Shown: one piece after another, positions 14,215 to 21,266 of the stretch
How positions within the stretch are numbered: position 1 is the first letter of the stretch
Layout of the letters: the number at the start of each line of letters is the position of its first letter
Assembly: GCA_002307145.1 (NCBI GenBank)
Contig: DBTR01000009.1
Span: 1 to 22,834, forward strand
Origin: Rhodospirillum sp. UBA1311
GTDB lineage: Bacteria > Pseudomonadota > Alphaproteobacteria > Rhodospirillales > Rhodospirillaceae
Reading direction: 5' to 3'
DNA length: 22,834 nucleotides
Program-made: the position numbers and the translations under genes
Notes under the pieces: model-generated
The model's input: only the letters and a program-made list of their open reading frames with translations
Database searches by the model: none
What the model was told of the DNA's origin: nothing

Positions 14215-14784
14215 ATGGCTCTGCCACTGATGCCGAAAGCCACCGCCGTTTGGTTGGTCGACAATACCGCCCTGACTTTCCGGCAGATCGCCGAATTCTG
14301 CGGCATGCACGAGCTTGAGATCCAGGCGATCGCCGACGGAAACGTGCAAAGCAGCATCGTCGGCCAGGACCCGATCGTCGCGGGCCAGCTGACGCGCGAG
14401 GAAATCGCGCGCTGCGAAGCCGACGCCGCGAACAAGCTCCAGGCCCGGATCACCGATATCCCGACGCCGCAGTCGCGCTCCAAGGGCGCGCGCTACACCC
14501 CGGTTTCGAAGCGCCAGGACCGCCCCGACGCGATCTCGTGGCTGCTGAAGCACCACCCCGAGCTTTCCGACGCGCAGATCGTCCAGCTGATCGGCACCAC
14601 CAAGACCACGATCGCCGCGGTGCGCGAGAAGACCCACTGGAACGCCACCAACATCAAGGCGCGCAATCCGGTAACTCTCGGGCTTTGCAGCGAAGCCGAC
14701 CTCGAAAAGGCGGTGGTGATCGCCCAGGGCCGCAGCGGCGGCGGTGCTCCGGTCGCCGCTCCGACTTCCGCTCCGGAAGAATAA
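14215..14784 (+). CDS. trcR: TrcR-type cell-cycle transcriptional regulator (DUF1013)
   Basis: The 189-residue protein matches the alphaproteobacterial DUF1013 family, now often named TrcR. It starts MALPLMPKATAVWLVDNTAL and contains two helix-turn-helix-like parts: LTFRQIAEFCGMHELEIQAI (about 19-38) and the stretch from LSDAQIVQLIGTTKTTIAAV to THWNATNIKARNPVTLGLCS. It is expected to bind DNA or RNA polymerase and to affect cell-cycle genes; the name rests on recall of family annotation. AGAGGAA lies upstream of the ATG at 14215. The 102-base leader is rich in GC hairpins. The DJ-1-like gene starts four bases after its stop. Confidence 0.85.
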   Translation: MALPLMPKATAVWLVDNTALTFRQIAEFCGMHELEIQAIADGNVQSSIVGQDPIVAGQLTREEIARCEADAANKLQARITDIPTPQSRSKGARYTPVSKRQDRPDAISWLLKHHPELSDAQIVQLIGTTKTTIAAVREKTHWNATNIKARNPVTLGLCSEADLEKAVVIAQGRSGGGAPVAAPTSAPEE

Positions 14785-14788
14785 GCCG

Positions 14789-15418
14789 ATGCGCGATGCC
14801 CCGGCCATCGCGTTCCTGATCTTCGACGGCCTGACGCCCTTGGATTTCGTCGGGCCGTTCGAAGTTCTCTCCCGCTTGCCGGGCTCCCACACCCGTGTCG
14901 TTTCGCCCACTGGCAAGGCGATCTCGGCCTCGGGCGGCAAGCTCACCCTCGGCGTCGACTGCGGCATCGCCGACCTCGACGCCGCCGACATCCTCGTGGT
15001 TCCGGGCGGTCCCGGCGCGCGCATCCTGATGCACGACGCAGCGGTCACCGCGTGGGTGGCCAAGATCGCGACGCATGCGGCCTGGACCACCTCGGTCTGC
15101 ACCGGCAGCCTGATTCTCGGCGGCGCAGGCCTGCTCGCCGGAATGGAGGCCACGACCCACTGGGCGGCGCGCGAACTCCTCGCCACTACCGGTGCGGTAC
15201 CGGTGGCGCGCCGGATCGTCGAATACCCGCGCCTGATCACCGCCGCCGGGGTCTCCTCGGGGATCGACATGGCACTGCTGCTCGCGGCTCGGGTCGCGGG
15301 CGAGGAGATCGCCAAGGCGATCCAGCTCCGCATCGAATACGACCCCCAGCCGCCGTTCGATTGCGGCGCGCTCGAAAAGGCTCCCGCCGAAATCCGCGCC
15401 CTCGCCGCTTCGGTCTGA
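14789..15418 (+). CDS. DJ-1/PfpI family protein (isonitrile hydratase-like)
   Basis: The 209-residue protein has the DJ-1/PfpI fold pattern. It opens with IAFLIFDGLTPLDFVGPFEV. PGGPGAR follows at about 72-78, and the nucleophile elbow VCTGSLILGGAGLLAG has Cys104. ATTHWAA comes after it, as in isonitrile hydratases and related AraC-associated amidotransferase-like proteins. The true substrate cannot be read from the sequence. I start at ATG 14789, four bases after the trcR stop, with GGAAGA upstream. The longer frame from 14744 would run into trcR. The tight spacing suggests co-transcription with trcR. Confidence 0.87.
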   Translation: MRDAPAIAFLIFDGLTPLDFVGPFEVLSRLPGSHTRVVSPTGKAISASGGKLTLGVDCGIADLDAADILVVPGGPGARILMHDAAVTAWVAKIATHAAWTTSVCTGSLILGGAGLLAGMEATTHWAARELLATTGAVPVARRIVEYPRLITAAGVSSGIDMALLLAARVAGEEIAKAIQLRIEYDPQPPFDCGALEKAPAEIRALAASV

Positions 15419-15424
15419 AACGGC

Positions 15425-15453
15425 GAACGGCGCGCCCAGGAGGCGCGCCGTTC
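15425..15453. terminator. Strong hairpin between convergent genes, possible terminator
   Basis: A perfect 12-base GC-rich stem (15425-15436 with 15442-15453) closes a five-base loop just after the DJ-1-like stop. No T-run follows on either strand, so it may only stabilise 3' ends or need Rho. Confidence 0.5.
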
Positions 15454-15481
15454 GTGTAGCCAAGCTGCATATCCGCGGGTT

Positions 15482-15643
15482 TTACATCGCGCGCTGAATC
15501 TCATCCTTCAGCAAGAGCTTCTGCTTCTTGAGGGTGTTGATGGCGTCTTCGTCGGGTTGAGGGCGACGGGCCTCCTGGTGTATCGCCGCCTCCAATGCGG
15601 AGTGCTTGTCCTTCAGGGCCTCGATGTGCGCGGCAGAGTTCAT
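15482..15643 (-). CDS. YdcH family (DUF465) small coiled-coil protein
   Basis: A 53-codon minus-strand gene starts at ATG 15643 with GGAGG seven bases upstream. The product has the DUF465 pattern: HIEALKDKHSALEAAIHQE in the first half, then DEDAINTLKKQKLLLKDEIQ near the end, with Lys/Leu-rich heptads. It should form a short helical hairpin or coiled coil. The family function is unknown. It is divergent from ubiX across about 138 bases. A second family member lies at 18116-18319. Confidence 0.9.
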   Translation of the reverse strand: MNSAAHIEALKDKHSALEAAIHQEARRPQPDEDAINTLKKQKLLLKDEIQRAM

Positions 15644-15781
15644 TGCTTACCTCCGTGAAACACTTCCAAAGACGTAGTTTTAGTGTAAGACTTCGCGTCC
15701 GATCCTGCCACCCTTGGCCGTCATGAAACTGTAAATTATCGGCTTGACCTCCAAGGAATCCGCCACTTTCAAGGAGTCACC

Positions 15782-16366
15782 ATGCCCTCCGCGATGATCG
15801 TCGGCATCACTGGCGCCTCCGGCGCGATCTATGGCATCCGCCTGCTCGACGCGCTCGCCGAGCTCGGAGTCGAGCGCCACCTGATCATGAGCCGCGCCGC
15901 CGAGGTTACCCTCGCGCACGAAACCGACTTCAAGGTCAAGGACGTGCAGGACCGCGCCGACGTCGTCTACCGCCCGGAAGACATCGCCGCCGCGCCCGCG
16001 TCGGGCTCCTTTCCCACTCTCGGGATGATCGTCGCGCCCTGCTCGGTGAGCACGCTGTCCGAGATCGCCGCAGGGATCACCGAAAACCTCCTCACCCGCG
16101 CCGCCGACGTCACCCTGAAGGAACGCCGCCGCCTGGTGCTGATGGTGCGCGAGACGCCGCTGCACCTCGGGCATCTGCGTGCGATGACCGCCGTCACCGA
16201 GATCGGCGCGATCATCGCTCCGCCGCTGCCCGCCTTCTACCACCGCCCCCGGTCGATCGAAGAGATCGTCGACCACACCGTCGGCCGCACCCTCGACCTC
16301 TTCGGCCTCAACACCGGCAAGCTCAAGCGCTGGGGCAAGGACGTCGGCCCACTGCCGCCGCGATAG
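15782..16366 (+). CDS. ubiX: Flavin prenyltransferase UbiX
   Basis: The 194-residue protein has the UbiX signatures: IVGITGASGAIYGIRLLDAL (about 6-25), PCSVSTLSEIAAGITENLL, RAADVTLKERRRLVLMVRET and PLHLGHLRAM. It joins dimethylallyl phosphate to FMN to make prenylated FMN, the cofactor of UbiD decarboxylases, used in ubiquinone synthesis. AAGGAG lies six bases before the ATG at 15782. CIA30 starts ten bases after its stop with the ribosome-binding site across the ubiX stop, so they form an operon. ubiD is not in the window. Confidence 0.97.
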   Translation: MPSAMIVGITGASGAIYGIRLLDALAELGVERHLIMSRAAEVTLAHETDFKVKDVQDRADVVYRPEDIAAAPASGSFPTLGMIVAPCSVSTLSEIAAGITENLLTRAADVTLKERRRLVLMVRETPLHLGHLRAMTAVTEIGAIIAPPLPAFYHRPRSIEEIVDHTVGRTLDLFGLNTGKLKRWGKDVGPLPPR

Positions 16367-16376
16367 GAGCCACCCG

Positions 16377-16880
16377 ATGAAACTCGTTGCGCCGATCCTC
16401 GCCGACCCGACCCCCGCCCAGGGCGAATGGAACCTATTCACCGATCGGGTGATGGGAGGCGTCTCGAACGGCACGATGACGCGGGAGATCGTCGCAGGCC
16501 GCGACGCGATCCGGATGCGGGGCGACGTCAGCCTCGAAAACAGCGGCGGATTCATCCAGATTTCCCTCGACCTCGCGCCGACCGGCGACGCCGCCGACGC
16601 AAGCGCCTGGACCGGGATCGAAATCGACGTGCTGGGGCGCGGCGAAGACTACAGCCTGCGGCTGCGCACCACCGACCTCACCCAATCCTGGCAGTCCTAC
16701 CGTCAGGGCTTCTTCGCCGGGCCGGACTGGACGACGGTGCGGCTGCCGTTCGCCGACTTCGCGCCGCACCGCACCGAAACGCCGCTCGACCTCGCCAAGC
16801 TGCGCCGGATCGGCCTCGTTGCCATCGGCCGGGAATTCTCCGCCGACCTCGCGGTCGGCGGATTGCGTTTGTACGCCTGA
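16377..16880 (+). CDS. CIA30 family protein (complex I intermediate-associated protein 30-like)
   Basis: The 167-residue protein contains WNLFTDRVMGGVSNGTM (about 19-35), DVSLENSGGFIQISLDLAP and YSLRLRTTD, the conserved beta-sandwich features of CIA30/NDUFAF1-like proteins. In eukaryotes the family helps assemble respiratory complex I. Bacterial members are little studied and may bind carbohydrate or act in assembly. Co-transcription with ubiX suggests, but does not prove, a link to quinone or respiratory biogenesis. It ends three bases from the convergent phosphofructokinase stop. Confidence 0.9.
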   Translation: MKLVAPILADPTPAQGEWNLFTDRVMGGVSNGTMTREIVAGRDAIRMRGDVSLENSGGFIQISLDLAPTGDAADASAWTGIEIDVLGRGEDYSLRLRTTDLTQSWQSYRQGFFAGPDWTTVRLPFADFAPHRTETPLDLAKLRRIGLVAIGREFSADLAVGGLRLYA

Positions 16881-16883
16881 AGC

Positions 16884-17981
16884 TCAGAGATCGCCGACGT
16901 AGGTGCCGAGCCCCCGCGCGGTATGGACCAGCGGGTCGCGCGGATCGAGCTGGCGCGCGCCGACCGCGACGATGTCGTCGATCGAAACGTCCATCACGCC
17001 GCGATCCCGCCACGCCACCATCCGGCCGAAGCGCCCGCGCGCCGCGAGGTCGACGGCATGCACGCCGAACGCCGAGGCGAGCACCCGGTCGGTCGCCGAG
17101 GGCGTGCCGCCGCGCTGCACGTGGCCGAGCACGGTGACGCGGGTCTCGGTGTCCATGCGCTCGGCGAGCGCCTCGGAGAGGTAAAGGCCGATGCCGCCGT
17201 AGCGCCGCTGGCCGTCGGCCATGCGCATCGTCGCCGAGTTGCCGTCCTCCATCCGCACCCCTTCCGCCACCACCACCAGGCCATGGCGACGGCCCTCGTC
17301 GTGAACCGCGCGGAGCTTCTCCACCACCGCGTCGAGGCTATAGGGAATCTCGGGAATGAGGATCACGTCGGCGCCGCCCGCGATGCCCGAATGCAGCGCG
17401 ATGTGGCCCGCGTCGCGGCCCATCATCTCGCAGATCATCACGCGGTGGTGCGAGGCGGCGGTGGGTTGGAGGTGGTCGAGGGCATCGACGCACACCCGCA
17501 CCGCCGAATTGAAGCCGACCGCCGATTCGGTGAACGGCACGTCGTTGTCGATGGTCTTCGGGATGCCGATCATCGGGATGTTGCCCTGGCGGCAGAGGCG
17601 CTTGAGAATCCCGAGGCTGCCGTCGCCGCCGATCACCAGGAGCGCGTCGAGTCCGAGCTCCCTGACGCCATCGACGAAGTCCTGCGAGCGATCCTGCAGC
17701 GTGCCGTCGGGCATCGGGAAGGCGAAGGGATCGCCCTTGTTGGTGGTGCCGAGCATGGTGCCGCCCATCCGCAGCACCGTGCCCGAGAACACCGAGAGAT
17801 CGAGCTTCTGGTATTGCAGCGGGCGGCTCATCAGGCCGAGGCTGCCGTCGGAAATTCCGTAAACTTCCATTCCATAAGCGCGCACCGCGCGGGAGACCAC
17901 GGCGCGAATCACCGCATTCAGCCCGGCGCAATCGCCACCGCTGGTCAAAACTCCGATGCGTTTGACAACCGACTTCGACAT
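16884..17981 (-). CDS. 6-phosphofructokinase with mixed phosphodonor signature
   Basis: The 365-residue protein is a PfkA-superfamily enzyme that phosphorylates fructose 6-phosphate. Visible motifs are VLTSGGDCAGLNAVIR (11-26), IGGDGS (117-122), PKTIDND with catalytic Asp145 (141-147), EMMGRDAGHIA (185-195) and GHVQRGGTPS (286-295). Gly121 is at the position that permits ATP. Lys142 is the residue typical of pyrophosphate-dependent enzymes. ATP use is likelier, since some ATP-dependent enzymes share this pair. ATG 17981 has GAGGGAG upstream, and the longer open frame to 18293 is not family sequence. It is divergent from the YdcH gene. Confidence 0.94.
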   Translation of the reverse strand: MSKSVVKRIGVLTSGGDCAGLNAVIRAVVSRAVRAYGMEVYGISDGSLGLMSRPLQYQKLDLSVFSGTVLRMGGTMLGTTNKGDPFAFPMPDGTLQDRSQDFVDGVRELGLDALLVIGGDGSLGILKRLCRQGNIPMIGIPKTIDNDVPFTESAVGFNSAVRVCVDALDHLQPTAASHHRVMICEMMGRDAGHIALHSGIAGGADVILIPEIPYSLDAVVEKLRAVHDEGRRHGLVVVAEGVRMEDGNSATMRMADGQRRYGGIGLYLSEALAERMDTETRVTVLGHVQRGGTPSATDRVLASAFGVHAVDLAARGRFGRMVAWRDRGVMDVSIDDIVAVGARQLDPRDPLVHTARGLGTYVGDL

Positions 17982-18079
17982 GGCGTAACTCCCTCGGCTA
18001 CTCGGGTGCGGCATGAGTCCGCGATTTTTGCCAACCCGGCCGAGGCAATCCATACCCCTGCACCGGAAAATCTGGTATT

Positions 18080-18106
18080 GTCGGCATCTTAGATCATTTT
18101 GCCGAC
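18080..18106. repeat. Inverted repeat upstream of the second YdcH gene
   Basis: GTCGGCA (18080-18086) and TGCCGAC (18100-18106) are perfect 7-base arms with a 13-base AT-rich centre, ending nine bases before the YdcH start. The TGGTATTGT just upstream could be a -10 region. It could be an operator or a leader hairpin close to the ribosome-binding site. Confidence 0.4.
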
Positions 18107-18115
18107 TTGGGGACG

Positions 18116-18319
18116 ATGAACCTTTCGGAAGACGATATCCGCCGCCGCCTCGAGGCTCTCCGCCTCGAACACCGCGACCTCGACGACGTGATCCTGCGCC
18201 TGGAGGCCGAAACCGCGGCAAACCAGATTCAGGTTCAGCGGCTGAAAAAACGTAAGCTCGGGCTGAAGGACGAAATCGTGCGTCTGGAAGCACTTATGTA
18301 CCCCGATATCATCGCTTGA
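18116..18319 (+). CDS. YdcH family (DUF465) small coiled-coil protein
   Basis: The 67-residue protein contains LEALRLEHRDLDDVILRLEA and, later, QRLKKRKLGLKDEIVRLEAL, matching DUF465 with its KKRKLxLKDEI end. ATG 18116 is chosen over an in-frame TTG three codons earlier. TGGGGA lies close upstream. It precedes purE by 111 bases on the same strand and diverges from the phosphofructokinase gene. Function unknown. It is a distant paralogue of the protein at 15482-15643, with a longer first helix. Confidence 0.9.
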   Translation: MNLSEDDIRRRLEALRLEHRDLDDVILRLEAETAANQIQVQRLKKRKLGLKDEIVRLEALMYPDIIA

Positions 18320-18430
18320 ATTCCCACCTTCCGCCGGGCCGCAAGGCACACCGAATCGGTGTTCCGTCGCATCCGGTTATGCACTAAACTCCGGCCCTCG
18401 CAGTGGGGCGATGAAACGTCGAGGAACGTC

Positions 18431-18931
18431 ATGACCGAACCCGTTGTCGGCATCATCATGGGAAGCCAGTCCGACTGGGACACCATGCGCCATGCCGCCG
18501 AGACCCTCGCGGCCCTCGAAATTCCGTTCGAAACCCGGATCGTGTCCGCCCATCGCACGCCCGACCGGATGGGCGAATACGCCCGCACCGCGCGCGACCG
18601 CGGGATCAAGGTGATCATCGCGGGCGCGGGCGGGGCCGCACATCTGCCCGGCATGACCGCGGCGATGACGCCGCTGCCGGTGCTGGGCGTTCCGGTGCAA
18701 AGCCATGCCCTCAACGGCATGGACAGCCTGCTTTCGATCGTGCAGATGCCCGGCGGGATTCCCGTCGGCACGCTCGCGATCGGCAAGGCGGGCGCAATCA
18801 ACGCCGCGCTGTTGAGCGGCGCGATTCTCGGGCTTTCCGACCCGGCTCTCGCCGCTCGGCTCGATTCCTGGCGGGCGCGGCAAACCGAAGCGGTCGCGAC
18901 CGCGCCGGTCGACCCTGCCCCGGTATGTTAG
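18431..18931 (+). CDS. purE: 5-(carboxyamino)imidazole ribonucleotide mutase, PurE class I
   Basis: The 166-residue protein shows GIIMGSQSDWDTM (about 7-19), SAHRTPDRM with His41, AGAGGAAHLPGM, and the HALNGMDSLLSIVQMPGGIP segment. It converts N5-CAIR to CAIR in purine synthesis, working directly after PurK. Pairing with purK supports the bacterial class I mutase rather than AIR carboxylase. GAGGAA lies four bases upstream of ATG 18431. A 6-base hairpin (ACACCG/CGGTGT, 18348-18362) lies in the leader. purK follows after 19 bases. Confidence 0.97.
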   Translation: MTEPVVGIIMGSQSDWDTMRHAAETLAALEIPFETRIVSAHRTPDRMGEYARTARDRGIKVIIAGAGGAAHLPGMTAAMTPLPVLGVPVQSHALNGMDSLLSIVQMPGGIPVGTLAIGKAGAINAALLSGAILGLSDPALAARLDSWRARQTEAVATAPVDPAPVC

Positions 18932-18950
18932 TTGGTGAAAGAGTATCGTA

Positions 18951-20054
18951 ATGAGCATTGAGACTTCGCCGGTGATCGCACCGGGTTCGACAATCGGCAT
19001 TCTCGGCGGCGGCCAGCTCGGGCGGATGACCGCCCTTGCCGCGGCGCGGCTTGGCTACCGCTGCCATATCTATTGCCCCGAGGCCGATGCTCCCGCTTTC
19101 GCCGTCGCCGCCGCGCACACCGTTGCGCCCTACGACGACCCGGAGGCCCTCGACGCCTTCGCCAAGGCGGTCGACGTGGTGACCTTCGAATTCGAGAACA
19201 TCCCGGCGGCCTCCGCCGAACGCCTCGCGGGCAAAACCCTGGTGCGGCCGTCGTGGAAGGTGCTCGACACCGCCCAGGATCGCGTCTCGGAAAAGAAGTT
19301 CTTCGCCGGAATCGGCGCCGCCACCGCGCCCTGGCGCGAGGTCAACGACCTCGTCGCGCTGGAGAATGCGATCGCCGACCTCGGCGTGCCGTGCATCCTC
19401 AAGACCCGCCGCTTCGGCTACGACGGCAAGGGCCAGGTGCGCATCGACCGCGCCGCCCAGGCCGCCGAGGCCTGGGAGGCGATGAAGGGCGCGCCGGCGA
19501 TTCTCGAAGGTTTCGTCGCCTTCTCGCGCGAGATTTCGGTGATCGTCGCCCGCTCGCCGCGCGGCGAGGTCAACACCTTCGACGTGGTCGAGAACGTCCA
19601 TGTCGACCATATTCTCGACACCACCCGCGCGCCGGCGCAGATCACGCAGGATCAGGCGGAGCGCGCGGCGGCGATCGCACATCACGCAGCGGTCGCGCTC
19701 GACCTCGAAGGCCTGCTCGCGATCGAGATGTTCGTCGACCACGAGGGCAAGATCCTGGTCAACGAAATGGCACCACGCCCGCACAATTCCGGGCACTGGA
19801 CCATGGACGCCTGCATCACCGACCAGTTCGAGCAGTTCGTCCGCGCGGTGTGCAATCTCCGCCTCGGCTCGACCGAGCGGCACTGCAACGCAGAAATGAA
19901 GAATCTTCTCGGGCGCAGCATCGAACAATGGGCGGAGATTCTCTCCGATCCGAAGGCGAAGTTGCATCTTTACGGGAAGTTGGAGGCCCGCGACGGTCGT
20001 AAAATGGGCCACGTGACCCGTGTGTTTCCGCGCTGGAAAAACGAACCGAAATAA
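18951..20054 (+). CDS. purK: 5-(carboxyamino)imidazole ribonucleotide synthase
   Basis: The 367-residue ATP-grasp enzyme has the N-terminal ATIGILGGGQLGRM-type Rossmann motif (here TIGILGGGQLGRM, about 14-26), TFEFENIP, the KTRRFGYDGKGQ lid region and the metal/ATP site VNEMAPRPHNSGHWTMDAC. It makes N5-CAIR from AIR, bicarbonate and ATP for PurE. It is co-transcribed with purE. The length and C-terminal domain (GKLEARDGRKMGHVT) are normal. The purine repressor or riboswitch that might control the pair is not evident in the leader. Confidence 0.97.
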   Translation: MSIETSPVIAPGSTIGILGGGQLGRMTALAAARLGYRCHIYCPEADAPAFAVAAAHTVAPYDDPEALDAFAKAVDVVTFEFENIPAASAERLAGKTLVRPSWKVLDTAQDRVSEKKFFAGIGAATAPWREVNDLVALENAIADLGVPCILKTRRFGYDGKGQVRIDRAAQAAEAWEAMKGAPAILEGFVAFSREISVIVARSPRGEVNTFDVVENVHVDHILDTTRAPAQITQDQAERAAAIAHHAAVALDLEGLLAIEMFVDHEGKILVNEMAPRPHNSGHWTMDACITDQFEQFVRAVCNLRLGSTERHCNAEMKNLLGRSIEQWAEILSDPKAKLHLYGKLEARDGRKMGHVTRVFPRWKNEPK

Positions 20055-20084
20055 GACTATAACTACGGAGCTTCCTTGCCGTCG

Positions 20085-20106
20085 CCAGGCATTGCGAATG
20101 CCTTGG
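20085..20106 (+). other. Hairpin between purK and the DedA gene
   Basis: AGGCATT (20087-20093) pairs with AATGCCT (20097-20103) around a GCG loop, extended by CC/GG across a one-base bulge. G residues, not T, follow, so it is not a standard terminator. Confidence 0.4.
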
Positions 20107-20134
20107 GGGGAATGGCGTAAACGGGCAGAGGTCA

Positions 20135-20794
20135 GTGGATTTTATTCTCAACTCCCTCAATATGTCGCTCGAAGAACTGCTGCAATCCTGGGGGTATGTA
20201 GCGATTCTGATAGGGACCTTCCTTGAGGGCGAGACGATCGTGATTTTCGCGGGGGTCTTCGCATCACAAGGGATGATGTCGTTGCCCTTGGTGTTCTGCT
20301 TCGCCCTGTTCGGCACTTTCTTCGGCGATCAGATCTATTTTTCCATCGGCAAACGCTGGGGCTCGCGGCTCCTCTACTCCCACCCAACGTTAAAGCGCAA
20401 AACCCGCTCGGTGTTCCGCCTCCTGAAAAAATATGAGACCGGATTCATCCTTTCGTTCCGCTTCATCTACGGCCTGCGCAACGTCAGTCCGTTCGTGATC
20501 GGGATGAACGGGATCAAGTGGATGCGGTTCGCCGCCCTCAACTTCATCGCCGCCTTCGTCTGGGCGACGATTTTCGCGGGCGGCGGCTATCTTCTCGGCA
20601 AGACCCTGGAGAACTTCATCGGCCGGATGCACGGCGCGATTCTTCTTGGCGTGCTGGGGTTGGTGGTGACCTTGAGCGTCATCAGCATCCTCATCAACCG
20701 GGTTCGCGGCAGCCGCGACCCCCGGATTCAGCGCCTTCGCCGCATCCAGGCAATCCGCCAGAGCCGCCGCGCCCTGGCGGCCGCCGAAAAGTGA
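20135..20794 (+). CDS. DedA family membrane protein
   Basis: The 219-residue protein contains the DedA/VTT-domain features GYVAILIGTFLEGETIVIFA, GDQIYFSIGKRWG and RFIYGLRNVSPFVIGMNGIK with the conserved F/YGxR arginine motif, plus several membrane helices and a basic C-terminal tail. DedA proteins are inner-membrane transporters or flippases linked to undecaprenyl phosphate and phospholipid traffic and to membrane potential. The start is taken as GTG 20135 with AGAGG close upstream. An ATG at 20162 has no ribosome-binding site. It lies 80 bases after purK and may be read through from it. Confidence 0.92.
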   Translation: MDFILNSLNMSLEELLQSWGYVAILIGTFLEGETIVIFAGVFASQGMMSLPLVFCFALFGTFFGDQIYFSIGKRWGSRLLYSHPTLKRKTRSVFRLLKKYETGFILSFRFIYGLRNVSPFVIGMNGIKWMRFAALNFIAAFVWATIFAGGGYLLGKTLENFIGRMHGAILLGVLGLVVTLSVISILINRVRGSRDPRIQRLRRIQAIRQSRRALAAAEK

Positions 20795-20808
20795 ATCGCC
20801 CCGCCCGC

Positions 20809-20837
20809 TTGACACTGGAAATTCGGGCGATTACGAC
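20809..20837 (+). promoter_or_regulatory. Candidate sigma-70 promoter for rpsU
   Basis: A perfect TTGACA (20809-20814) is followed after 17 bases by TACGAC (20832-20837). It sits 15 bases after the DedA stop and would start an rpsU transcript near 20844. Confidence 0.6.
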
Positions 20838-20877
20838 TTCACAACCTACCAACGATATGCTACCTAGTGCGCCCGAA

Positions 20878-20911
20878 GCCGAGAAATCGGCCGCACCGGC
20901 GGCCTTTCGGC
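20878..20911 (+). promoter_or_regulatory. Structured rpsU leader with alternative hairpins
   Basis: One fold is a 5-base stem GCCGA/TCGGC with a GAAA tetraloop (20878-20891). A competing longer fold pairs GGCCGC with GCGGCC (20889-20894 with 20899-20904), extended by GCCGA-AAA with TTTCGGC. The two exclude each other, a layout compatible with regulation. Confidence 0.35.
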
Positions 20912-20936
20912 ACGATTTGAAGCGCATTGGTGAGAC

Positions 20937-21197
20937 ATGGCAGGCAGCGACCCGCAGCCGTCGCGCCGCCCTAAACCGGAGGATAGTCAGATAGTTCACG
21001 TTCTCGTTCGCGACAACAATGTCGACCAGGCCCTTAAGGCGCTCAAGAAGAAGATGCAGCGCGAAGGTGTGTTCCGTGAAATGAAGCTGCGTCGGAATTT
21101 CGAAAAGCCGTCCGAGAAGAAGGCTCGCGAAACCGCCGAAGCGGTTCGCCGCGCCCGCAAGCTTGAGCGCAAGCGTCTGGAACGCGAAGGCTTCTAA
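20937..21197 (+). CDS. rpsU: 30S ribosomal protein S21 (bS21), start codon uncertain
   Basis: The core starting VLVRDNNVDQALKALKKKMQ, followed by REMKLRRNFEKPSEKKARE, is clearly bS21. The ATG at 20937 gives 86 residues with an unusual 18-residue basic/Pro extension and only a poor, too-close GGTGAG. Usual bS21 starts at about MQVLVRDNN. At that point the sequence has a strong GGAGG (20978-20982), then eight bases later an in-frame AUA codon (20991-20993), giving an AUA-Val-His-Val-Leu-Val start. Translation may therefore begin at AUA, yielding 68 residues. The AUA overlaps the UAG of an upstream 45-codon frame (20857-20994). S21 helps the ribosome bind mRNA leaders. A candidate promoter and a structured leader lie upstream. 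Confidence 0.93.
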   Translation: MAGSDPQPSRRPKPEDSQIVHVLVRDNNVDQALKALKKKMQREGVFREMKLRRNFEKPSEKKARETAEAVRRARKLERKRLEREGF

Positions 21198-21227
21198 GGA
21201 AGTCTTTTCCAGGTTCACCAATGCGAC

Positions 21228-21259
21228 GGCCCGACCTCATGGTCGGGCCCGAATTGTTT
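21228..21259 (+). terminator. Probable terminator after rpsU
   Basis: A 9-base perfect stem (21228-21236 with 21241-21249) with a TCAT loop is followed by CGAATTGTTT, a modest T-rich tail. It separates rpsU from the convergent MFS gene ending at 21267. Confidence 0.65.
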
Positions 21260-21266
21260 CGTCCGC

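Noticed and set aside
16884..18293. Longer phosphofructokinase starting at 18293
   Set aside because: The extra N-terminus is not family sequence, and ATG 17981 has a good GAGGGAG site and the conserved start.
20857..20994. A real 45-codon protein upstream of rpsU
   Set aside because: No ribosome-binding site or recognisable family. Kept only as part of the rpsU start question.
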